Assembly (NCBI GenBank): GCA_031259845.1
Contig: JAIRKZ010000150.1
Span: 1 to 56,577 of the forward strand
From: Tannerellaceae bacterium
GTDB taxonomy: Bacteria > Bacteroidota > Bacteroidia > Bacteroidales > Tannerellaceae
DNA: 56,577 bases
Direction of reading: 5' to 3'
Both the position numbers and the translations under genes were made by a program. The notes under the pieces are model-generated. The model searched no databases. It saw only the letters and a list, made by a program, of their open reading frames with translations, and had not been told where the DNA came from. Below, in pieces: positions 50,372 to 56,577 of this stretch; the stretch's first letter is position 1, and the number at the start of each line of letters is the position of its first letter.

Positions 50372-51913
50372 ATGCTGGTAAAATCGTATGCCGCAGCCGT
50401 ACAAGGCATCACGGCAACAATCATTACAATAGAGGTCAGTTGCAATAAAGGCATTCAATTCTTTTTGGTTGGATTGCCGGATGTAGCTGTGCGCGAAAGC
50501 CATGAACGGATCATTTCGGCTTTGCAGGTCAATGATTATAAATTCCCCCGCTACCGGATTGTTATAAATATGGCTCCGGCGGACATCCGCAAAGAAGGCT
50601 CTTCGTATGACTTGCCCCTTGCCGTTGGCATTATGGCGGCTGCCGGAGAAATAGACGCTTCCCGGCTGAATGAATTTATGATTATGGGAGAGCTGTCTCT
50701 CGACGGAAGTCTGTTGCCGGTAAAAGGCGTTCTGCCGATAGCCGTCAAAGCCCGCGAAGCAGGTTTCAAGGGCTTTATCCTTCCCGGACGGAATGCCCGC
50801 GAAGCAGCCGTAGTAGAAGGACTGAATGTATATGGGATGGAAAATATCAGGGAAGTACTTGAGTTTATCGACGGCAAACGGCATAAGGAACCGGAACGGA
50901 TTGACGCCGGCGCCGAGTTTTATGCCCGTCAGGAATCATCCTGCGCGTGTGACTTCTCCGACGTCAGGGGGCAAGAGAATGTGAAGCGCGCATTGGAAGT
51001 AGCCGCAGCCGGTTCGCATAATTTGTTGATGGTAGGCCCCCCGGGCAGCGGGAAGTCCATGCTCGCCCAGCGGCTCCCTTCCATCCTGCCTCCCCTCACG
51101 CTGCATGAATCGCTGGAAACAACGAAAATACATTCGGTAGCCGGCAAACTGGGTAACAACGGCTCCCTGGTGACGCAGCGCCCTTTCCGTTCGCCGCATC
51201 ATACCATTTCCAATGTAGCGATGGTAGGAGGCGGCTCTTTTCCCCAGCCGGGAGAAATCAGCCTGGCCCACAACGGAGTCTTGTTTCTGGACGAACTTCC
51301 CGAATTTAACCGGAATGTGCTTGAGGTAATGCGGCAACCTTTGGAAGACCGGATGATTACCGTCTCACGCGCCCGTTCGTCTGTAGACTTTCCGGCAGGA
51401 TTTATGCTGGTCAGTTCCATGAATCCTTGCCCGTGCGGATACTATAATCACCCCGAACGCTCTTGCGTATGTTCGCCCGGTACGGTGCAAAAATATATGA
51501 ACCGCGTTTCCGGTCCGTTATTAGACCGGATTGATATCCAGGTGGAAATAACCCCCGTCCCGTTTGATAAAATATCGGAAAAGGCTCCGTCTGAGCCCAG
51601 CGCCGCCGTTCGTGAACGGGTTATAAAAGCGCGCCTTATTCAGCAGGAACGTTTTAAAGACTATCCCGGCGTATATTGCAATGCCCGGATGACTCCCAGG
51701 ATGCTGCATACGTTTGTAGAGCCGGATAAAGAGGGCTTGTCGAGGCTGAAGGCAGCCATGACGCGACTGAGCCTTTCTGCACGGGCTTACGACCGCATCC
51801 TGAAGGTGTCTCGTACCATCGCCGACCTGGAAGGCGCCGACCGTATTGCCGGGCATCACATAGCCGAAGCGCTTAATTACCGCAACCTCGACCGGGAGAA
51901 CTGGGGGGCGTGA
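50372..51913 (+). CDS. YifB-family Mg-chelatase-like AAA ATPase (ComM-like)
   Basis: A 513-residue hexameric helicase-like ATPase from the ATG giving MLVKSYAAAVQG (an in-frame ATG three codons earlier exists). The N-terminal part is a Lon-protease-like ChlI domain (DLPLAVGIMAAAG, GELSLDGSLLPVKG). The AAA core has Walker A GPPGSGKS (near 225), Walker B VLFLDELPEF, and a zinc-like Cys cluster NPCPCGYYNHPERSCVC; the C-terminal sensor-2 domain follows. ComM members aid branch migration in natural transformation. It ends with no base between its stop and the opposing stop. Confidence 0.95.
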   Translation: MLVKSYAAAVQGITATIITIEVSCNKGIQFFLVGLPDVAVRESHERIISALQVNDYKFPRYRIVINMAPADIRKEGSSYDLPLAVGIMAAAGEIDASRLNEFMIMGELSLDGSLLPVKGVLPIAVKAREAGFKGFILPGRNAREAAVVEGLNVYGMENIREVLEFIDGKRHKEPERIDAGAEFYARQESSCACDFSDVRGQENVKRALEVAAAGSHNLLMVGPPGSGKSMLAQRLPSILPPLTLHESLETTKIHSVAGKLGNNGSLVTQRPFRSPHHTISNVAMVGGGSFPQPGEISLAHNGVLFLDELPEFNRNVLEVMRQPLEDRMITVSRARSSVDFPAGFMLVSSMNPCPCGYYNHPERSCVCSPGTVQKYMNRVSGPLLDRIDIQVEITPVPFDKISEKAPSEPSAAVRERVIKARLIQQERFKDYPGVYCNARMTPRMLHTFVEPDKEGLSRLKAAMTRLSLSARAYDRILKVSRTIADLEGADRIAGHHIAEALNYRNLDRENWGA

Positions 51914-53413
51914 TTACCTGAATACTACCTGCTCCGCCGCCATGTTCCTGGCAGCATGCCGGATGGCGTAGGGGCTTATGGTTACCTGGCCGTTCACCAA
52001 TTCAGGCAGGTTGTAGGAATAAAGGGAATAATCATACGTATCCGGGTCTTCCTGCGGCAATACGAAAGGCTTGGAAGGATTGCCCTGCCCGTCTATATGG
52101 GCGAAATAAGGCAGGGTGTAAACGCCATTATCACGCCGGCTGCTTACCGCCACCCACCGGCTGTTCGTACTCCATGAATGATAACTCTCCGTATCGTCGC
52201 TGTTGAGGGCAGACATATCTATGGGGCGGCTGGTAGCGAGGTCTATCATCCGTATCTCTGCGTCTTTATGCCAGATGGGGAATTGCCCGTAGCCCGTTTC
52301 GGTGTACATCAGAAAACGTCCGTCGGGCGATATGCGGGGAAATGAGGCGCTGTATGCGTCGTTGCGGATGATGGTGTCTGCCTGGGGGCCGATATGCCCG
52401 TGAGCGTCGTTAAAAGCCACCCTGTGGATGGCATAACGGATACTGTCATATTGCTTTGGCATGGGAAGGGCGGGAGCGGAGCAATAGTAAAGCGATTTAC
52501 CGTCGGGCGAGAAAGCGGGAAACGTCTCGAAGGCGTCTTTCGTTACGAGGGAAGCGGCAGACAGGATGGCCTTGCGTTCAATATCGTAGACAACCACATC
52601 CGACTCCAGATCGAACACTTCCATTTTCAGCGCTTTTACGGAATGGAAGAATTGTTTGATGTCGTTTACCGAGGCGGCGAGGTATTTCCCCGACGGATGC
52701 CAGAAGGGATAGGCGAGATGGCTGATGGTTTGCTCCGTTTGGGTGTTTAGCTTTTGTATGTTCTCTCCGTTGATAATGTAGGTTCCGCCATTGGTTGCAC
52801 GCATGTGGAGCATCATTTGCTGAGGGTTTCCGCCGCAGAAACTGTGACAGTTGATGCAGTTATAGTCTGTCATGTCATTTTTGATAATGGGCTTTTCCGT
52901 AAATGTTTCCAGGTTTCTTTGATAGATACCTGTGATGTGCCATTTCTCGTATCCCGGTTCAATCAGGCGGTATACTAAATGATTGTCTATCGAATCGCTG
53001 CTTACGTACAGGGCGAACGGTTGCCAGCGGGTCCACTGGCCGTTGGCCGGGCGGGTAGAGACCGTTACCGATACAGGCTGCCCGGCATTATCTGCCAGCA
53101 GTTTTTTCCATTTGCCGGGATGGATACGGATATTGTTTTTGCCCGAGCAAGTGAAACTGTTCCCGTTCGTCCCGGCAAAGACGGCGTGGCAGCTCTTTAC
53201 CTCCCCTTCCACCCTGAAGTTGAGCGGGGCGATATTGACTGGAATCGTTACTCCTTTATAGTCAGGGAAGATAGAAGGCGAATCATTTGCAACAACAGCA
53301 TTATCCGGCTTATCTGCACAACTGAAAAGGATGAAACTCACTCCCGGCAACCAAGCTGCAAGGAGGCAGGTAAAAGTGATTCGGTGTATTTTCTTCTTTG
53401 TGCAGTTATTCAT
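51914..53413 (-). CDS. PD40 beta-propeller lipoprotein with a CxxCH haem motif
   Basis: A 499-residue protein with lipobox ILFSC (Cys32). Residues about 50-180 are an Ig-like beta domain. A single c-type haem motif, CINCH (186-190, in DYNCINCHSFCGG), follows, with MLHMR just after as a possible Met/His ligand. Residues 230-470 are PD40 blades (YPFWHPSGKYLAA, FPAFSPDGKSLYYC, FPRISPDGRFLMYT). The haem-plus-propeller layout suggests an electron-transfer or sensing lipoprotein. It overlaps the DUF6057 gene by four bases. Whether haem is really attached is unknown. Confidence 0.85.
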   Translation of the reverse strand: MNNCTKKKIHRITFTCLLAAWLPGVSFILFSCADKPDNAVVANDSPSIFPDYKGVTIPVNIAPLNFRVEGEVKSCHAVFAGTNGNSFTCSGKNNIRIHPGKWKKLLADNAGQPVSVTVSTRPANGQWTRWQPFALYVSSDSIDNHLVYRLIEPGYEKWHITGIYQRNLETFTEKPIIKNDMTDYNCINCHSFCGGNPQQMMLHMRATNGGTYIINGENIQKLNTQTEQTISHLAYPFWHPSGKYLAASVNDIKQFFHSVKALKMEVFDLESDVVVYDIERKAILSAASLVTKDAFETFPAFSPDGKSLYYCSAPALPMPKQYDSIRYAIHRVAFNDAHGHIGPQADTIIRNDAYSASFPRISPDGRFLMYTETGYGQFPIWHKDAEIRMIDLATSRPIDMSALNSDDTESYHSWSTNSRWVAVSSRRDNGVYTLPYFAHIDGQGNPSKPFVLPQEDPDTYDYSLYSYNLPELVNGQVTISPYAIRHAARNMAAEQVVFR

Positions 53414-55164
53414 CGGTTCTGTCTTTTAGGAGGTTGTATAAACTGGGCGTAATAATAATACGTATCGCCGTACTGGCGAGACAGCAGGGTGGGGGAGAGG
53501 CGCTGCGCCTCTTTCAGGTAGCTTTGAAAGCGCCCGTATACCTTAGGGTGGATGGCGTACGAACGGAATGCTTCCGGGTTGCTCTCTACCGCCGAGTAAT
53601 ACATGCAGATGGCTTCCTGGTAGAGGACGGGGAGAGGCTCTCCCTTTTCTTTCAGCAGGTTCATATAGTGCATAAAAGGCTTCAGGTCTTTATAAATTAA
53701 AAGATAGCCCATGCCGTATTCGAAAGCCCTTTTGTTTTCGGGATGGTCGTCAATAAGGAAGGCCAGGGCGTTGGGCAATGCTTTTGTGAGGTCGTAATTA
53801 TTGTCGGTGACGGGGTTAAGCCTTCTTCTTTGGGCAATCCAGTCTGTCGAGGCGGCTTTCCCCGGGTTCAATAGCGGGCGCTGCTCCCTTGCCCAGCGGC
53901 TGTAAAAAAGGGAGCTTTCCAATATCCTGATGTATTTCCCGGCCACCTGATACTCTTCATTTACCAGGTATGTTTCCACCAGGCGTTTCATCAGGCGGGG
54001 CTGCACGCATCGCTGGGCGCTTAATACGCCTGTGAAGGCAAAGCGCTGGGCGGCGTTGGTATGATTTACCAGCCAGGCTACTTCGCTTGCTTCGATAAGT
54101 CCCAGGCGCGTCTTAGGGTCGTGAGGGATAAAGCCTTCTTCCCCAATCTGCGGGATACGCATCAGCGCTTCGTTAAACCTGCCTGTATAAGCATACGCCA
54201 GGTTTACATAGACTAATGCGTCTTTATCCTTTACGGGATGCCTGGCGGCATGTGCTGTTATTTTCTCCCATTGTTGTTGCCTGGCATACCAGTCGTACCG
54301 GTAAGCCTGTTCCAGCGGATGCTGTTTATAGAAGGCAAGCCCTCCCATAATGATTGCCAGAAGCAGCATCGGGGCGGCGGCGTTCATCCATTCCTGCCTG
54401 AATACCTTTTTTTGCCTCCGCAAGGTACAGGCCAGCAGGGCTGCCAGGGGGAAAGAACACCAGGTGTATCCAAATGAAGCGGGTATGGGATATTCGGGAT
54501 GATAGAGATGTTTGCCCAGGAAGGCTTCGCGAACCGGCAATACATACGCCGTACGCATGGCAAGCAGGGGGATAGCAAGGCCCCAGAGAAGCAGCCCGGC
54601 CGCCGCCGCTATACGCGCTTTCCCTCCCGCAGATACCTCATAAACTACTATCAGCGCGGCTGCCAGCAAATGCGCCGGAGCAGCCAGTACGTAGGCCGCC
54701 AGGAGGAAGGCGAACCCACAAAGGCGGCGCACAACAGGCCGTTTGATACAGGCGTAACCTAAGGCCACGCCTGTCCCAGGCAAGGCGGCTACAACGGAAG
54801 CTATGGACTCTGCCGGATATATCCAGAACAGGAACACAGGCGCGATGGCTGCCATAACAGATACGTTAGCGCCGCAACGCCGTATAAACAAATGAAAGAA
54901 CCCTGCGATGCCCCCCGACAAGACGGCCAGGCTGCCGGCTGCAAAAAAGGGAAGCAGGAAGAATTGTGTAATGAATGCCGTGATGTATTCATTAAAGCCT
55001 CCGGGCTGCCCCAGAAGCTCCATAAGAAAATCTGCCCGGAAAAGAAACAGGCTGTATTGCTCCATAAACCGGTATCCATACCGGTAATTCAGTTCGAAGA
55101 AGAGAAAGCAACCGGTAAGGTAGAAAAGGAAGAGCAGCCGGTTGGCAGACAGTAAACGTTTCAT
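53410..55164 (-). CDS. DUF6057 family membrane protein with C-terminal helical repeats
   Basis: A 584-residue protein. About ten hydrophobic segments fill residues 1-300 (LLFLFYLTGCFLFF, FFAAGSLAVLSGGIAGFFHL, LCGFAFLLAAYVLAAPAHL). A soluble tail of about 280 residues made of TPR-like helical pairs follows (LVYVNLAYAYTGRFNEALM, KYIRILESSLFY). I place it in DUF6057 on this pattern; function is unknown. It is the middle gene of a TPR > DUF6057 > CxxCH-propeller trio and is coupled to the propeller gene by a four-base overlap. A -7 box (TACTTTTG) lies upstream at 55190. Confidence 0.75.
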   Translation of the reverse strand: MKRLLSANRLLFLFYLTGCFLFFELNYRYGYRFMEQYSLFLFRADFLMELLGQPGGFNEYITAFITQFFLLPFFAAGSLAVLSGGIAGFFHLFIRRCGANVSVMAAIAPVFLFWIYPAESIASVVAALPGTGVALGYACIKRPVVRRLCGFAFLLAAYVLAAPAHLLAAALIVVYEVSAGGKARIAAAAGLLLWGLAIPLLAMRTAYVLPVREAFLGKHLYHPEYPIPASFGYTWCSFPLAALLACTLRRQKKVFRQEWMNAAAPMLLLAIIMGGLAFYKQHPLEQAYRYDWYARQQQWEKITAHAARHPVKDKDALVYVNLAYAYTGRFNEALMRIPQIGEEGFIPHDPKTRLGLIEASEVAWLVNHTNAAQRFAFTGVLSAQRCVQPRLMKRLVETYLVNEEYQVAGKYIRILESSLFYSRWAREQRPLLNPGKAASTDWIAQRRRLNPVTDNNYDLTKALPNALAFLIDDHPENKRAFEYGMGYLLIYKDLKPFMHYMNLLKEKGEPLPVLYQEAICMYYSAVESNPEAFRSYAIHPKVYGRFQSYLKEAQRLSPTLLSRQYGDTYYYYAQFIQPPKRQNR

Positions 55165-55189
55165 GGCAGTTGTAAATGAATGTTTGGTG

Positions 55190-55197
55190 CAAAAGTA
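55190..55197 (-). promoter_or_regulatory. putative -7 box (TACTTTTG) of the DUF6057 gene
   Basis: A full TAnnTTTG match on the minus strand, 26 bases from the DUF6057 ATG, in the gap after the TPR gene. No standard -33 element is seen. Confidence 0.45.
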
Positions 55198-55203
55198 ACT
55201 AAT

Positions 55204-56031
55204 TTACCTGGCCATACGGAGGAGTTCATCTATTATTTCCCGGTTGTACCCCATTTCTTTGGCCTTGAGAAAGTCCTTCCTGGCCGGCTCGCGCTCGTAA
55301 AGCGACAATTTAATTTTCCCCCTCAGCACATACATGGCCGCAGCAGGTTCGGCTGCTTCAGCAAATACCCTGTTGATGTCGGTCAGCGCCCGGCCATTCT
55401 TGCCCATCATAAAATAAAGATCGGCCCGGCCTTCGTAAAGCATCCGGTTGTGGGGCAACTGGTCGATGAGGTAATTGTAGATGCGTTCACTCTCGCCGTA
55501 ATTGCCGCGCATCTTCTCCAGCACGGCGTGTCCCAGGCGTCCGAACACCGTCTTTTCGTTCACCTCAAGCATCCTGTCAAAGTCTTGTTCGGCGCGGATA
55601 AAATCTTTCTTTCCAAGATAAAGGATACCCCGCCTGTAGAGGGCATCTTCATTAATGGGATTTTGTAACAGCAGCAGCGAGTAGTCGTTAATCGCCTTAT
55701 CCGCTTCGCCCATCTCTGCATACAGCGAAGCCCTGTTGTCTAAAATCGTTTCATTATCAGGATGCCTGCCGAGGGCGGCTGTATACGAAAAGACAGCATC
55801 CTCCCACTTCCCCTGTCGGCGCTGTATGGTTCCAAGGTTGGTAAGCAAAGCATAGTTGTTCGGATTCCCAGGCTCCAGGCGCATAGCCGCCCGCAAACTT
55901 TCTTCGGCGGCAAACAATTCCCCCCTGTCCAGATACTGATAACTTTTCTCAATATATTCCTCATACGTCTGCGCCGTCAACACTCCCGGCCAATAAACCA
56001 TACCCCACAGCAAAATAATAAACCATCTCAT
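55204..56031 (-). CDS. tetratricopeptide repeat protein
   Basis: A 275-residue exported TPR protein with a signal peptide ending near GVLTAQ. About six to seven 34-residue TPR units run from residue 25 to the end (YQYLDRGELFAAEESLRAAM, YALLTNLGTIQRRQGKWEDA, ETILDNRASLYAEMGEADKAI, DALYRRGILYLGKKDFIRAE). It is probably a scaffold for an envelope complex with the two genes downstream, the DUF6057 membrane protein and the haem-motif propeller lipoprotein. A -7 box TATCTTTG lies at 56060. Confidence 0.93.
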   Translation of the reverse strand: MRWFIILLWGMVYWPGVLTAQTYEEYIEKSYQYLDRGELFAAEESLRAAMRLEPGNPNNYALLTNLGTIQRRQGKWEDAVFSYTAALGRHPDNETILDNRASLYAEMGEADKAINDYSLLLLQNPINEDALYRRGILYLGKKDFIRAEQDFDRMLEVNEKTVFGRLGHAVLEKMRGNYGESERIYNYLIDQLPHNRMLYEGRADLYFMMGKNGRALTDINRVFAEAAEPAAAMYVLRGKIKLSLYEREPARKDFLKAKEMGYNREIIDELLRMAR

Positions 56032-56059
56032 ATCACATACAATTTTAGCAGATAAGGCA

Positions 56060-56067
56060 CAAAGATA
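56060..56067 (-). promoter_or_regulatory. putative -7 box (TATCTTTG) of the TPR-DUF6057-propeller unit
   Basis: A full TAnnTTTG match on the minus strand, 29 bases from the TPR gene ATG. No -33 match. The rest of the gap to 56239 shows no gene. Confidence 0.5.
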
Positions 56068-56239
56068 CTAATTCCCGCAGTAATCCCGCCCCCTTCCCTG
56101 CTGCAATCCCTCGCACGGACTGCGCCATCCCGCCTGCCGGCATAAACAGTGACAGGGATAAAGGCGTACATACGCAACAGATTATGAAGATAAACAGAAA
56201 AACCTTGAACGCCGGCAACGGATATTATCCCGTAAAGCC

Positions 56240-56577
56240 CCGGTGACAGCAAACAAACCTCCGGTGACGGCAAACAAGCCCCGGTGACAGCAAACAAACC
56301 TCCGGTGACGGCAAACAAGCCCCGGTGACGGCAAACCAGGCTCCGGTGACAGCAAACCAAGCCCCGGTGACAGCAAACCAGGCTCCGGTGACAGCAAACC
56401 AGGCTCCGGTGACGGCAAACCAGGCTCCGGTGACAGCAAACCAGGCCCCGGTGACAGCAAACCAGGCTCCGGTGACAGCAAACAAAGCTCCGGTGTCAGC
56501 AAACAAAGCTCCGGTGACAGCAAACAAAGCTCCGGTGACAGCAAACAAAGCTCCGGTGACAGCAAACAAAGCTCCGG
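56240..56577. repeat. 21-bp tandem repeat array running off the window end
   Basis: Sixteen full units plus a partial one, unit CCGGTGACAGCAAACAAAGCT. All are 21 bp except two of 20 bp (units 2 and 4). The inner units carry point variants (AACC/AAAG, GAC/GTC, CAG/CGG); the last four or five, nearest the window end, are almost identical, so expansion seems most recent at that side. Every minus-strand frame reads through as a heptad repeat (for example FAVTGAW), a property of any 21-bp repeat and not proof of coding. Confidence 0.95.

Noticed and set aside
56225-56569. Minus-strand ORFs made of heptad repeats (FAVTGAW and LLSPEPG types)
   Set aside because: Any 21-bp repeat without stops gives heptad ORFs in every frame; two 20-bp units shift the frame, and there is no signal peptide or promoter. 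Treated as non-coding repeat.
56240-56577. CRISPR array
   Set aside because: Units are contiguous with no variable spacers, too short for CRISPR repeats, and no cas genes are present. The same reasoning applies to the other arrays.

Overview
The window is a piece of a Bacteroidota chromosome, almost certainly order Bacteroidales. The evidence is SusC/SusD pairs, ECF sigma/FecR control, DUF4252, DUF4249, DUF6057 and DUF6261 families, many short lipoproteins, promoters of the Bacteroidetes type (TTTG ... TAnnTTTG) and the absence of Shine-Dalgarno sequences. A gut or oral Tannerellaceae/Dysgonomonadaceae-like organism would fit, but I cannot fix the genus from sequence alone. I saw no tRNA, rRNA, CRISPR array, transposase or prophage.

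Layout. 1-2.3 kb: the 3' end of mutS and a large lipoprotein, closed by a strong terminator. 2.36-13.3 kb (minus strand): a compact polysaccharide utilisation locus, ECF sigma > FecR > SusC > SusD > GH2-GH105 fusion enzyme > a half-length HU-like protein. A 16-bp hairpin lies between susD and the enzyme gene, and a 22-bp repeat array with long inverted ends lies between sigma and fecR. 13.4-15.2 kb: a second sigma/anti-sigma pair sandwiched by two DUF4252 proteins. 15.2-20.7 kb: TonB-dependent receptor, DUF4249 lipoprotein, LytS-type kinase and LytTR regulator. 20.7-22.9 kb: a small lipoprotein, a possible coupled micro-ORF, a beta-propeller protein and two repeat patches.

23-42.3 kb is core housekeeping: ychF, polA, a polyprenyl synthase, a seven-gene minus-strand run (spmAB-like, ybeY, mnmG, uvrC, dtd, mazG-like, deoC), a 2-hydroxyacid dehydrogenase, a DUF6261 protein, aroK, alanine dehydrogenase and korAB. 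Two parS-like sequences sit in intergenic gaps here, beside polA and beside mnmG. 42.5-46.4 kb is an accessory minus-strand cluster: DUF362, a flavodoxin that looks like a deletion chimera, RhuM-Fic with an altered Fic motif, a GNAT acetyltransferase and an AraC regulator. 47.4-56 kb: pckA, a TlpA-like lipoprotein, YifB, then a minus-strand trio (TPR protein, DUF6057 membrane protein, propeller lipoprotein with a CxxCH haem motif). The window ends inside a 21-bp tandem repeat array.

Functional threads. The first PUL probably senses and imports an unsaturated-uronate-containing glycan, and its fusion enzyme could remove both a beta-linked sugar and the unsaturated uronic acid. Central carbon genes (korAB, pckA, ald) fit an anaerobic saccharolytic/amino-acid fermenter. 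The most unusual structural signal is a set of short intergenic arrays with a period of 21-22 bp (12.6, 21.0, 21.9, 46.9 and 56.2 kb). They have different sequences but nearly the same period, and in two cases inverted ends. All family names come from reading motifs by eye; no database search was run.
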